Shown here: positions 36,093 through 48,440 of the stretch, piece after piece
Layout: each line of letters begins with the position of its first letter
How positions within the stretch are numbered: the stretch's first letter is position 1
Source: Phoronis australis
Taxonomy: Eukaryota; Phoronida; Phoronidae
Assembly: GCA_002633005.1 (NCBI GenBank)
Contig: NMRA01000008.1
Location: 502,985 to 566,984, forward strand
DNA: 64,000 bases
Direction of reading: 5' to 3'
Notes under the pieces: generated by a model
What the model saw: only the letters and a program-made list of their open reading frames with translations
Database searches by the model: none
What the model was told of the DNA's origin: nothing
Program-made: the position numbers and the translations under genes

Positions 36093-36098
36093 AATAAA
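36093..36098 (+). terminator. Polyadenylation signal of the zinc-finger gene
   Basis: AATAAA about 160 bp after the stop, followed by T-rich sequence. It implies a short 3' UTR. Confidence 0.6.
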
Positions 36099-36996
36099 CA
36101 TATATTTGTTCAATATATAATCATTCATTAGTGATTTTATTTACATAAATTAAGACGGTTTCGCTAATTTCAATTTTTTTTACTTTTCTGTTCTAGAACG
36201 AAGCGAACGTATCATGAGCCAACATAATAGTTAGGATCAGTTATAAATTCAGGTTCGTCACAGATCATAATCTACAGTATAAATAATCTGTTTCACTGAA
36301 AGACGTAAATTACAAACAACACGCCTTACAACTCACCACACTGTATTAAGAATAAAAAGCATACATTGTTTCCGTTTTGTTTTCAATTTTGCAAGTTTTT
36401 TATAATCACGTAACAAAGTTAGGGAAACAAAAATAGCACCAAGATGAGACTTTTTGAATCATAGTATCTTAATTTACAAATTAGTCCTCAACACACCGTT
36501 AGATAGATATGCAGACAGAACACTTTATTTTTAATCTGATGGAAACATACATAAAACATGTTGATATTACATATTATTTTACAACCACTACGCAGCACAC
36601 TCCAGTCAGTACAATGAATAATTATGATAGTAGAAATCATAAAACAATGCAATTTAAATTGAAACAAAAGCGATTTCAATAGCTAATAAATTGAATAAAC
36701 GAATAACAAATTTGCGAGATAAAACATTATGACAGGTCAAAAAATGCCTGTTTCCATAGTATTTTTATTTTCAGTGATGATAGGTGGTACAGAATATTTG
36801 CACTAAGTATTAAATATGATGCACGAGACAGTTTTCGACATTAATCTCCTAAAAAGGTGGAATCATTATCAAACACTAATTAATGTCGTTAGATGAACGT
36901 TTCTTTGAGTTGTAGTTACTGTACTACATTGTGTAGCACATTTTCTGAGTAGCAAAATCCATTGAGCATATACGACTCTTTTCATTATTGATTATC
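36099..36996. other. Intergenic, nothing recognised
   Basis: AT-rich, no ORF of note. Confidence 0.4.
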
Positions 36997-37170
36997 TTCA
37001 GAGGCGGATTTAGGGGCAGGGAGGGGGCAAGGGCGTCATTGCCCCCCCCCCTTAAAATTCTCCCAGATTCCATTTGGCAGTACGGGGGTGCGAATGTCTG
37101 ATGGGTAAAATCCTGACTAATACTCTGCCCTGGTCCCCCTTAACTCAAAATCCTGGATCCGTCCCTACTA
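36997..37170. mobile_element. MITE of the GGCGGAT family
   Basis: GAGGCGGATTTAGGGGC at the left and CCTGGATCCGTCCCT at the right are inverted ends. The interior shares CTTAAAATTCTCCCAGATTCC, GGGGGTGCGAATGTCTGA and TACTCTGCCCTG with the copy at 14574-14731. Confidence 0.65.
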
Positions 37171-39124
37171 ACCCAATGCGCGGTTGAAACCCGGTATCCG
37201 AATCGGGTGCCGAAATCGGAAACTAGGATTCATCAAATTTACGCTGTGATATATCTGTAGCCTATGACAGCCTTTATACAAAACTGTGGTGCAATCAAAC
37301 TTCGTTGTTTAAATTACGATCATTTTACACTAGAAAGCATGCCCATGTACGGATCGTCGACATGGCAGCTTGAATAAAACTATAGTTTTGACTGAGTCAA
37401 ACTCAGTGGTTGGCCATCAAAGGCACAGACCGCTTATAGCTGACCACCTAAAACTTGTTAGCTGCTCGGCAAAACTGGCTTTTCAAACGCGATTAAAAGA
37501 TGTTAGCCTAAGGTAAGTCGCTGCACAGATGTGTTCTCCACAATTTCTTGACGGCTGATTTTTCGTCCATGTTTTTGCAGAGAATGCTCACGCCTTTTGG
37601 TGCCATTCTGTAGATACATGGATAACCCGACAACAAAGACAGTCATGTGTTTGACCAATGTTGTTTGACAATGTGACGTTCATAGCACACATAAATTCGT
37701 AGGCAATTGGGTAGCCTTCAGTGGTACAAAAAAGCTGTATATAAATATACAGCACCGATGCGGGTAAAAAAGTGGTAAGATAAAATCTGACACAAAATTA
37801 GCGTCATTAAAAACTACAGTCTTCCTTGAGTAATTTAAATTATTTAACGGTGTTGGCAAAAATGGCGTTCTACCGTTATTCTGCTGTTTAAGTTGTGGAG
37901 CGATCTTTAGCGACCGCTTTCGGCGCCATGAAAGTTTGCGTCACCTATTGGCCAGTTTCTTTTTTCGCCGATTCTTCAATCAACTGTTGTTCTTTCACGA
38001 GGTTGCGTACACGTCACAACAAATTATCAGAACTGGTTTCACCTCATTAAAAGTTTTTAGAATTTTGGTACCGAAAAATCGAATTTCAGAAGAAATTTTG
38101 TTGCTTCCAAGCTATCATTGTCTCCTGCGAGATGTCGCAAAAATTTAGGAAATGGCGCGTGCGCGTGACACGAGCGTACTGTTTTCAAAACGACGAAATA
38201 CTTTTCATTGTTAGAAAAGGCAGAGAGTNNNNNNNNNNNNNNNNNNNNNNNNNNNNNNNNNNNNNNNNNNNNNNNNNNNNNNNNNNNNNNNNNNNNNNNN
38301 NNNNNNNNNNNNNNNNNNNNNNNNNNNNNNNNNNNNNNNNNNNNNNNNNNNNNNNNNNNNNNNNNNNNNNNNNNNNNNNNNNNNNNNNNNNNNNNNNNNN
38401 NNNNNNNNNNNNNNNNNNNNNNNNNNNNNNNNNNNNNNNNNNNNNNNNNNNNNNNNNNNNNNNNNNNNNNNNNNNNNNNNNNNNNNNNNNNNNNAAATGG
38501 CTGCCGAAAACCAATGCACAGTTGAACAACTCGGCTTAAGTAAAAGAAAACGTTTGAATCAACGAATACTATATATTTGTGAGAGTTAAATCAAGTCCTA
38601 TTCAGATCATAACTTTGAAGTGGAATAATTGGGTGAGTAAGACGACAAGCCGGTTTTATGCTTAGGCGGACGACTATAGGGTTTCGGAGTGTACATGTTG
38701 ATACAAATTTCATGGAGCGGTGACGAGCAGAACTACCTTGGCTGTGTGCAATTTCGCTGTCTACGGAAGAAATACACGCAGTGGGACCTAGCTGACTGGC
38801 TAGCCGACTTTTCGCTTTCATTATTTTTCACGACAATGTTGCAGGACTTCCAGTAATAAATAATCATGACATCAAGGTAATCACCGCTTCCAAAGCTGTA
38901 ACATTGTCTCTGTTAATTTTGTTAATTGTGTGTTCGTCCTGGAGGTACTTAATGGACGCAACAAGTCCAGAAACGTTTATTAACAAGTCAACTACAATAT
39001 CTCGGGCACTTCCGTGTTTTGTTCATTTTCAATCCCGACATACTTTCGGTGCATTTGATTGGTCAATTTTGTATTTGACCTTGAACTTCATTACAGATGT
39101 TCATCGTTTTGAAAACATTGGGAG
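37171..39124. other. Upstream region of the SPATA24-like gene, with an assembly gap
   Basis: No coding region recognised. Bases 38229-38494 are N (266 bases), so a promoter or upstream exon could be hidden. ORFs spanning the gap are artefacts. Confidence 0.5.
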
Positions 39125-39217
39125 ATGGCGAAAAAGCCTTCGCATGTGTTGGTGCACGAACAGTTAAAGGAACTGGTTTTAAAACAGCAAGAAATACACA
39201 ACAAATCACTTCTTAAC
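39125..39217 (+). CDS. SPATA24: SPATA24-like exon 1 (start)
   Basis: Encodes residues 1-31 from ATG, then donor GTAAGG at 39218, phase 0. Lys/Gln/Leu-rich helix start (EQLKELVLKQQEI) comparable to the human QLRDVIESQEELI region. Confidence 0.75.
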
Positions 39218-42200
39218 GTAAGGATCACTGTTTGCATTATTCCATTCCTGTTATCTCCTTTCTTTTCAATTAGTCTTCCGTGTGGGCTTGTATGACATGG
39301 CCAAACAGCTAGCTACTAAAGCTAGGCCTGGCTGGGATCCATTTTTGCTGGCTTACCCACACAACCACATCTAAAGGCAAGTGGCTGATTAAGAAGCGTG
39401 TCTGTGGCTTGTCTCGCTTACAAGTGAATGACGGGACTGCACCCCTCCACTTTATGAGGGATGGGTGTTCTATTCTTGTACAATTTTTGAAACATGACTG
39501 TTACTGTCGTTGTAACTGTGGTTAAGGTTGGCTACTGATATACTAGCGCCCTCTGACTGCTGTGTTTGGCTGCAAAGCCTGCAGTGTTCACTCATATGAC
39601 TAGGGGTAAGGGCCATAGGCAAATAGCCACTGCCCTGGATAAGTATCGGAATTGTGGCTGTCGTATGAGAGGTGGAGCTTTTATGTGCAGTTATTCTAAT
39701 ATAACTATTTACTTTATGCGGGTATCTGGCTGGCTGGTCCAGGTTTGATTCCTGTTCCAGTACTGATTTGACTTGACAATTACTAAATCATGCACTAAAA
39801 GAAAGAGTGCCTGCTGCTTTGTAAGAATACCCCAAAACTGACCAATGCAGGGAAATGCATATGCTAATCAAAGAAGAAAAATCAAAACTCCATACTCCTT
39901 ATTTATTGGAAAGCAGCTCCACAGGCAAGTCTTTTTCATAGCAGCTGAAAGCAGGCACATAGCTTATTGTCGTGTTATGATAAGAGATAACAGTTATGAC
40001 CATGCACTTCATCGTATGCGGGCCATTGAATTCAGTGGTCTATTGTTTGTGTTTGTGGAACTTCAGGAGAATATCTGCCTGGCCTAGGTCTGTCTTCGGG
40101 TTCACTTTATGGTTAAGGAATTCTGCAACATAGCCCATTATTGCATCAGCGCTGCATAAAGTTTCCATATGCTATCGTAGTTTGAAATGGGCAATCGTCC
40201 ATGTTTTAATGGAATAATTAATCTTTCAAAGGAAGAATAAAACCCCTGAAAAAAGTCTTTTAGGAGTTAAAGTCCCTAAAAAGGATTTGTTATATGAACA
40301 AACCTCAGTCTGCTGAGTAAAGGGCGAACTTTTCATAGCCTAGCATCAGGCAAATATAGCAAATCTGAATACTGCCCTTATGCATACAACCACGGATGTA
40401 ATTTTATTTTTTGATTTTGTTTACCTCTCAACCGAGTTCTTTCATGTGTAAGTGGAGACGGCGTCATGCCATGGAGTTTATCGATGGGTGTAGTTGGCTA
40501 ACTTCAAATTAACTTTGTCTGACTATACTGGAAGACTGTTTCTACCTAGTTTTACTTTCCTGCGTATCTGAATTTAGTTTTTATCTGTCTTTATTTGCAC
40601 AAAACATTTAGAATTCAAGTTTGATTCAAAATTGGTATACCGAAAAAAACAAGAAGATACAGCTTCTGCTGCCATTTAACCTGAAATCTAGTTTATTCAA
40701 AAATATGAAGCGCACAAACAATAACTTTGAATCTGGTATTGATTACGTATCTTTATGATAAAAATAAAACCAGATTGTGTCCTAAATTGATCATGCAAGT
40801 TACAGTGCATTCAATTCTGATCTTGAGACAGTCAGCTTTTCAGACTTTGAATTTGCCTTTTGAAAAGTGTCAAAGTTAAATGGACATAATGTGTAGAAAA
40901 ATGACAAGTATTTCATGTGATCTAGTTTGGTGTTTTCTTGAATAAATGCCATAGTTACTTTGGTTGCTTTGTGCAAATTTCTATAAAACTGATAAATTGT
41001 TATGTTACTGCATATATTTTTGTTTTCAGATGTCATCTACCATGTCTTCTGATTTTGTTCCAAAGATACAATATGAATCAGCAATCAGGCAGCTGGAGGT
41101 ATGTAGCACAGATTATCCATTAAGTTAAATATTAGTAAGCTAACAAAATTTTTAAGTCTGGTCTGCACACTTGTTAACCGTACAAATGCTCTAGACACTG
41201 AAACATCGGGATTACTGGTCAAACACAGAAATCCAATCCCATCAGACTTAGTAGTGGGCACCCCACCCATTTATCTCGTGGGTGTATATATGTAAATATA
41301 TGTTAATCTTGAAATGGCATGGAAATATACCGGTAGATAAAAACATTTTTGAATCTGATCTTCACGCCACCTGTTGGCCACATCTCATAAACTAACGTAA
41401 GCTAAAGGGACCCGCAGAAAATGGAGACCCCTTTCCGTCCCCATAGATATTATTCATAAATTGTGGGGACCGAGGGGCAATCCATTAAGCTAAAAAGGTG
41501 CAGCTAGGGGCGTCATACAAAATGTCGCGTTGCCTCCTAGTTGAGTCTTCTCCTTTCTAATAAACCTCTTCTGCTGAAAGTGCATTCTTGATTTTTGGAG
41601 ATCTATGAAAGATAAAATTTTGCATTAGAGCCTTTTGTCTTTTCTTAACCTAGTGAGCGAAATTGATTTCTGTATCAACAGCAAGAGAGATTGGATCATG
41701 CTGAGACCAAACAGCGTCTGCTTGAGACGGAGGACAGGTTGGAGTTTATGAAGGGAGAGGTGGAAATGCTGAAGAAACAGTTATTTCGTGAGAAGGAACA
41801 GTTTGAGAAAACGTACGTGACCTTTTTATCGTGAAACATGTCTTTGAAAATGAGGCTAGTGTAAGGTCGTCAATTTTTGCACAAAGCTAATCGACCTTTT
41901 TGTGAATAGTGTAAGAGATTACGCAAAGACTTGTGGGATAGCATTCATCCAACTTAGCCAATAAAAATCACTTCCCTTTTGTACCATTTGAAGTAGCATG
42001 ATATGAGTAAACGTGATAATGTTTAAGGTAATTTGTCACATATTTAGCACAAAAAGCAGTGGACAAGCGAAATTTTATTTTTTTTAAACTTCTTAACAAA
42101 AATAAATATTTAGAAAATTTCAGTCTGTTGTTAGCTTGGTTTGTAGTATGCAGATGTAAGTAAAACAATATTTAGTAAGGCTTCTAGTATTTGGATTAAA

Positions 42201-45200
42201 GTAGTAGGCCTTTGAAAAATAGAAAGGATGACAATTTTGGCATTTTTTGTGAGAATTGTGTAAAGAATTACCGTATCCATTATCAACGACCAACCTAACT
42301 TGAAATGATTCTTCCTTGATTCTGGAGCGGTTGACTCGTTTCCCAAAAATTTGTGTTCCGAGATGCGCTTTCATTGGTTTTTGCTTTTTGTAAGAAAGGT
42401 CAATTGCTAACAACTGATACTATCATATTCCTATTTTCAAAGTCTTGCAACATTGCTTCAAAGGCTTAAAATGTTATTTCGTATTTTATGCCAAGAGCTA
42501 TAGACAGGCAAATCTTTGGCAAGGCAAAAAAGCACTGCCCCAATTCATTTTGAAACCTACGCCTCTCTGGTTAAGGAAAAAAGCACCCGGTCACATCTAA
42601 GTTTTTTCAAAACCCATCCTGATGGAGGCAAGCGTCAGAATTGTCCGTCAACGAGTCACTGCTTTGCATGCACGAGTTTGAGGCAAGAAAGGCACAAATT
42701 ATGCTCATTTCAGGGGATATTTTTGTTGAAATTAAAATATATCCACCGCTTCTATTTAGAAGAAAAGCGGGCCAGAATTACTATGATTTTTTCACTTAAC
42801 AGAGAGAAAATTTTTGTTTTCATTTTTGTTGAGAATTTTCGATAAAACAAGGTTCTACTTTTCTGCCATTTTTTTGAAGCCTTTCCGAAGTTTTGCGAAA
42901 TATTTAACACCGTATTGCACACGTACATCCTGGGATGTGCAATAAATGTGACTGTTGTGCTGGGTTATGAATGTGCTGCACCGGATGATTGCTGCTTTGT
43001 TTTAATTTTGCATCAGTAAAGTTCTGAAGTGTTGCAAATTAACACTTCAAGTCCACCTCTGTTGTAAAACGACCAGATTGGATTTACTGCCAGAATATCG
43101 ACTTGCTTAACTGTTTAAAACTTGTTTTATGTTCGTTAGAACACGATTCTGTCAGAATATAGTCTGACAGTATCTTTAGTTGTATTGTTTTGTTTTGTTA
43201 TTCTGTTTGATTGGCATGACCCCTGAGTTAAGTACAATGATGATGTAATTTGTTTACTACAGTATAGTGTGGAACTTTCTAGAAGACTCTAGCATGAGAA
43301 TGATTGGGTAGATTCAGGAAAGTTCTAGAATGTGCTTGAATGATGTAAAGTTCCAGAACAATGCATTAGGCTATAAATACACAAGCACGGGTTTGTGTTA
43401 GTCAGATCAAGTCAGTTCATCAGAAGATCAAGTCAGTTCTAGAAAGTTAATCAACAGAATTACAATTGAGTTGCAGTGAAGAGAATCAGCAGTTACAGCG
43501 ATAGTCAATAGAGAGCCAGCTATAGAGACAGCAGGTTATTGAATCGACGAGTGTAACAGTTGCTGAACGTGTCTCAGAAGTTCATCACAAGTCAAGGCTT
43601 CGCAGCACTGGCTGGAGCATAAACAGACATTACGTCGGACGTTTTGTTTGAGTAGGCTTGTGAACGTACTGCCGGGTTAATAAAGGATTAACTTGAACCA
43701 GTCTTCAGTCTATTGTCGCACCGAAAGCTATTAGCACCGGTCTGTAACAACCTGCGCCCAGCCACACTAATCTAAAGTCAATGCACATTTTTTTCTTCAG
43801 ATTTGGTGCTTTAAAAAACAAGGCAATCAAAGAAAGTAGCAAGAAAATAGAACTGGAAGAAAAAGTTTCAGGTAAGCAGTGTTAAGGTATCGTGTTTGTG
43901 ATGTACTTCTTGTTTTCATAACTGTTGCCAAGGAGTCTTTAAAAAATCAAATCCCACAATCTACAAGGAGGCTAGTTATTTTAACGTGGAGGTTGTCATG
44001 AACAATTAAAACTGTTAAAACAAGTTCACACATATCCTGTATGTTTGCAATCACATTGATATGTGATTTCACTTAACAATTATTTAGTTTCACGTATCCT
44101 TTTGGCCTTAGGTTTTATTCGAAATACACAGGTTCAACAGGTTATGAATTCATGAATTTAAGAGTAAACTTAATCAACATATGTCTTAGTAAAATTCAAC
44201 GAAAAGGAAAGGCACCTTCATAGAAAATCAAGGACATCAATAACAATCGAAAACGCTGTCACTATTTTGCAAATTATGTTTTTTATGGAAATTTTCAGTT
44301 TGATATTTCAATTTCTGACAGCACCTTATGAAAAAGTGAAGCATTTTAGAACTACTCCTGTTGGTGTTTTTGTGAGCAGTGCCTAAATCATTATCCGAGA
44401 ACTTCCATTTGAACCTAATCCGCTTTTGCTGTCGATATGTTCTGAAATCAGCCATATTTTGACATTTTTAACCATGTTACTTGAAACCTTTTAAGTTAAT
44501 TTTGTAATCAGTTTCTCTGGTGTGTCTCACCATTATTCCTTGTCAAGAAATCTTGCTCGATCGTTATGTTGACAATAGAGAAGGCAGTGTAGCCTAGTGT
44601 GATTGGTGCTCGCTTTCTTTACTCAAGGTGGTGGGTTCAAGTGCCACTGGGTCACACTGCTAAACCCTTGAGTCAGGTTGCTAGCTCCTCAGCTCCGCTT
44701 TACTATATATTAAGAAAGCATAAAAATTGTTCCAGCTGATCAGTGCAGTGGGCCCACATGCATGACCTGCGGACGTCTGGTACAATGTGTATCAGACTGC
44801 CTGCAGTTATTTGTTTTATGCTGACAACAAACACTTTGCGTGTGGTTCCAGTTTCAGTAATTTAGTACTTGTAGTTGTCACAGAATCTCTAAGGCAAAAA
44901 TGTTAAGTAGAAGAGATAATTTTTTGATTATTTCAGAAACTAAGGAACAGTGCAAAGCTCATGAGGATCGCTTGCAGGTTAAGAACCTTGAAATCCAGGC
45001 ATTGGGCGAGAAACTGAAGAAACAGGATGCAAAGTATCAGAAACAGCTGCAGGAGATCCGGGTCAAGCTGGAACAGGAGGCGTACATAGCTAACGTGATG
45101 AAGGAGGGCAAGGCCAGGGGCAACAGGCCCAAGGGTCGGCTGACACAGACTGCAGGGAACAGAGGGCTGGGTTATAGAGATGGGGGTCTGGGCGGTGGGG

Positions 45201-45220
45201 ATATGGGTGTGAAAAGGTGA
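39125..45220 (+). CDS. SPATA24: SPATA24-like coiled-coil protein, five exons
   Basis: Coding exons are 39125-39217, 41030-41098, 41682-41812, 43801-43871 and 44937-45220. All have GT donors and AG acceptors in compatible phase and give 215 residues (human SPATA24 is 205). The protein is mostly a long coiled coil. Matches to SPATA24 include LEFMKGEVEMLKKQL with EKEQFEK, the KESSKK motif at the exon 4 position, and IRVKLEQEAYIANVM near the end. The tail is basic and Gly-rich (KGR, RGLG, GGG). In mammals SPATA24 is testis-enriched and reported to bind the TBP-related factor TRF2, so a spermatogenic chromatin or transcription role is plausible here. The start is the first ATG of exon 1; upstream non-coding exons may lie near the N gap. 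Intron 3 carries an LTR and intron 4 a SINE. Confidence 0.88.
41030..41098 (+). CDS. SPATA24: SPATA24-like exon 2
   Basis: 69 nt, phase 0-0, between TGTTTTCAG and GTATGT. Encodes 23 residues (YESAIRQLE end). It starts with ATG, which could serve as an alternative start. Confidence 0.8.
41682..41812 (+). CDS. SPATA24: SPATA24-like exon 3
   Basis: 131 nt, acceptor ATCAACAG, donor GTACGT, ends in phase 2. Encodes the most conserved coiled-coil stretch (ETKQRLLETEDRLEFMKGEV). Confidence 0.9.
43060..43749 (+). mobile_element. Probable solo LTR with heat-shock elements, in SPATA24-like intron 3
   Basis: A 690-bp stretch begins TGTTG and ends GTAACA, with near-identical flanks ACCTC (43055-43059) and ACCTG (43750-43754). 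The order of signals fits an LTR: three heat-shock-element clusters (43272-43291, 43313-43340, 43351-43360), a TATA box (TATAAATA, 43372-43379), a transcribed region without ORF, and AATAAA (43679-43684) about 65 bp from the end. No internal retrotransposon region, primer-binding site or second LTR is seen. The left boundary is less sure than the right. Confidence 0.6.
43272..43379 (+). promoter_or_regulatory. Heat-shock element array with TATA box
   Basis: Alternating 5-bp units run GAACT TTCTA GAAGA (43272-43286) and TTCAG GAAAG TTCTA GAATG (43313-43332). After one imperfect unit (TGCTT) comes GAATG, then TTCCA GAACA at 43351-43360. TATAAATA follows at 43372. This is the canonical HSF1 binding layout (inverted nGAAn units). 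Confidence 0.75.
43801..43871 (+). CDS. SPATA24: SPATA24-like exon 4
   Basis: 71 nt after TTTTCTTCAG, donor GTAAGC. Encodes FGALKNKAIKESSKK and following residues, matching the human VKSKVLQESSKKDQL segment. Confidence 0.9.
44578..44818 (+). mobile_element. tRNA-derived SINE copy 2 (SPATA24-like intron 4)
   Basis: Head with A-box-like TAGCCTAGTGTGATTGGTGC and B-box GGGTTCAAGTGCCAC. The body and the ACGTCTGGTACAATGTGTAT tail are shared with 21304-21526. It ends about 120 bp before exon 5. Confidence 0.75.
44937..45220 (+). CDS. SPATA24: SPATA24-like exon 5 (end)
   Basis: After ATTATTTCAG, encodes the last 94 residues: coiled coil to about residue 60 of the exon, then a basic Gly-rich tail and TGA. 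The exon continues as 3' UTR. Confidence 0.9.
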
Positions 45221-45378
45221 CAGGGGAAGGGGTTTAGTTGATCGGGACTGACGGCAGTCCTGATAGCGGGTATGCAGTGAGAGGCGCGGCTGTTGTGCGT
45301 GCGCAAGTGGGAAATTGTACACGCGGGACTGAGTTTTGACGGGTCTACGTTCAGGGATGTGGGGTGACCTACAAAGTA

Positions 45379-45384
45379 AATAAA
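45379..45384 (+). terminator. Polyadenylation signal of the SPATA24-like gene
   Basis: AATAAA about 160 bp after the stop, followed by a TGT/GA-rich stretch. Confidence 0.6.
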
Positions 45385-48305
45385 AGTGTCAGGCTGTAAG
45401 AGACTTGTGAGATTGGTAATCCCATGATGGGATAGTAACAGTTACTAATGAATACAACACCATTGTTTAGACAGGGTTTAATTTGTCGACACCGGCTTGT
45501 AGATCGTATCTCATATTTTTTATACAGGTGCATGTACTAATGTCTAGTCTAGGTTGTTGTCATATTGTTGCCAGTAGTTAGAAATGTAATTATTTATGGA
45601 CACTTGGCTCATCGATGGTGCTCAGTTTGTGTGGCGGATTCAGAATCTGTCTGAAGCAGCCTGTTATTGCACTTAATTTGTGTCATGTCACGTCTGGGAT
45701 GGTTCAGTTAGGATGTATTATCTTTCTAGTCTTTTAAAGTGTTATTAATTTTAATATGTCTATTGACAAATATTAATTCATTGTAGGTATATATTGTTAC
45801 TACTGCAGTTCAGTGCATGAAATTAAAAATCTCAAAAGCTGCCACAATCCTGTGTTCCATCACAATTATCTCTTGATTTAAGCCACTTTACATTTCATGA
45901 AACTGGTCTCAACTTGTACTTTTTCCCGATTAGAACAGACTTTTGGGCTTGGGAAGGATGAGGATTTTGTAGAAAAATTATCTTGTCGAACCCCCACTAG
46001 TCTAAGGCATGAGAACAAAAAGCTTTGCCCATTCACGGACGTGTTACCAGTTTCAGTACCCTGCCTATTGAACATTTTCTGGTGTCATCCCTGATCCACC
46101 AAAACATCACCTATGACTTCAGTCTAACCAAAAGGTTATGCCAACGCTGTCGTCTGGAGTAGAACCGTAACTGGATGTTTTTTTTTAAGCAAATAAGATT
46201 CACTTGTCCGCCACATTGAACTAAATTGGTGAGATTTCGCCATATTGTGTACTAAATTGGTGATATTTTACACATTATCTTGCTCTTAGTTTAAACTGCA
46301 CGAATGAGATTGTTCATGAGATGGTTATAATAATGAACTTTCATAAGAAGTGGTCTATTGTAAAATTAATGAGAAATAAAAATAATCACAAAAGTTTATT
46401 TCATACTAAAATTTTCTACGTTTAGAATAAATATGTCAACATAGTACCCTTGTATGACCTACACAAATTTTCCAATACTATTCGACTTGACAATACTGTC
46501 TGAAAGCTATAATTTTCAGCTACATGTATTTTTAAAAACCAATACTGACCGTAGGCTGTTTTATCTAAATGTATTAAAAAATCAAACCCCAGCTTACAAA
46601 TCAAACAGTTACATTTTCAACACACGGATACCTCTTCTTGGGAACTTGATAAAGAGGCTACGTTAATTCAATTGACCTATCGCAAGCTCCACCCCTTGCG
46701 CGATGTCGACAAACAATAAGTTTTACTCGGCATCGTGTCGTTTGTTGGGTAAAATGGCGGCTTGGAAACAAAGGTGTCAACAATGCTGCATTCTGATTGG
46801 TCAGTTAAGCCATCATTCAAAATCCTGGCAATAGGCCAATTCCTTTGAACCAACCTGTAATGTCAGCTGCACTATGAACAAGACTACAACCTCGTGTGAA
46901 ATATAGAAAAACAATAAAATTGTAACAATTTAAGAAAAATATCAGGAATGCAAAGATTTAAAACAATCCATACATACATTTTACAGTACAAAACAAAAAA
47001 GAGACTTGCAATACAGAGAAAAATGAAATATCTGGAATGTTCTACATCGAAATACTGCGAACAAAAATTGGTATGACGATGGAAAGATTCTAAATTAACA
47101 AGATTATCAATTGACTGTACAATTACTGTTAATAACTTCTGTTAAGTACAAAGTATTTCGAGATTCACATTATAATAAAGTCACAACCAGAAAGCAGTGG
47201 TTCATAAGAAATGTGTAAAAAAGAAGCATGGAAAAGACTAACACCTACGGACGGAATATTCTGGAATGAACACGACGGTAGTTTGATGCAAATTTAAATA
47301 CCTTTGTGTCATTGCTCCATTTATACCGCTAAAAACGAAATATTTGGGGAAGTGTAAACAAACATAACAAGTAACAATGCATTAAGTTGATTTAATGCAA
47401 TATTTAATATTAATAAATTCAGTAACTCGATGTACAATGCTCGATTAAAAAATTTAAACACCACATTCTACAACAGCCGAAAGAAGTCGCCAAAATCTTG
47501 ACTTCTTTCGAAAAGTCATTGCGAAGTATACCAGGACATCAATAGTGAAATAAATTCTGCTCCATTCACATGTCTAGGAGTACCAGCAAATTTGCCTCAA
47601 TGTTGCTGAAAGCATCCCCCCTGCGAGTGGTTATTACACCAGCTGCTTTACAGCCTCCAAAACAGCTGTTTAAAATTTCCACCGTCTTGAAACAACTTGT
47701 ATGAAAATGTGAGGTCACTCCCACAAAAGTTACACAAATACCGACTAATTTTCTCTCCTTTAGAGACGGCTACCAAATGAGAAGTCACCGTCTTCAACCC
47801 AAAAGGGTAAAGCTTCTTCAATTCAGAACGCAATACCATGACAGAACAGTAAAAATTACATTTTATTAAATTTCTCAACAAAATAGAATAAAAAATATAA
47901 TTTCATTACCAGCAGTCAGTTTGTATGGGGCAGCAGTCAAACCCATAGTGGAACTGAACATTTTCAAAAGCTTTTGAAAACTGACAATTTCCGTGTTGTT
48001 TGTGATGAAAATTGAAGAAACTATTAACGTAAAAGTAAAACTGTGTACACCGCAGCCACCAGTCACTTTGCCGTTTCCGACAAAATTTTCTGTTTGATAT
48101 CAAGCCTATGCAATACTGCACATAGTACACTAAACCTCACACACAAAAGATCCAACAGAACCAAGAGATTTTTTACAAGTGAGACAAGATCTGACTTAGA
48201 CGAGTGAGGCCGCATAATCGGACCTAACTGAAGGCCCAGTGCGAGTTAAGTGAAAATCTGACGAACACGCGAGTGACCTGGGCGCGTTTTACTGTACGTA
48301 TAAAG
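45385..48305. other. Convergent intergenic region
   Basis: AT-rich DNA between the 3' ends of the SPATA24-like (plus) and PDZD7-like (minus) genes. It should include the PDZD7 3' UTR; a minus-strand AATAAA candidate is near 47866. No other gene recognised. Confidence 0.45.
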
Positions 48306-48440
48306 CTACTGCATTCTCAACACCAATGTCATAACTGATTTAGATTTGTTGTTGTATGACCGCCTCACAATATCGACAGCTTGAGGGTGGGTCACTGTTT
48401 CTAGACTCTCGCCGTCCACTGAAATAATCTCCATGCCATG
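48306..48440 (-). CDS. PDZD7: PDZD7-like last exon: second half of PDZ3 and stop
   Basis: After CATTTTAG, phase 0. Encodes [20 protein letters not shown] and on to LRMQ, then TAG. It matches the human VDGENLEQVTHQRAV segment. Only a few residues follow the domain. Confidence 0.92.
   Translation of the reverse strand, partial: HGMEIISVDGESLETVTHPQAVDIVRRSYNNKSKSVMTLVLRMQ

Noticed and set aside
38132-38539. ORFs spanning the run of N
   Set aside because: Artefacts of translating undetermined bases.
39540-39780. Possible SINE with B-box-like GGTTTGATTCC
   Set aside because: No matching A-box spacing or second copy in the window.
43152-43260. Alternative LTR left end at TGTCAGAATATAG
   Set aside because: Its flanking bases do not match those after the right end, whereas the start at 43060 gives a near-match 5-bp duplication.
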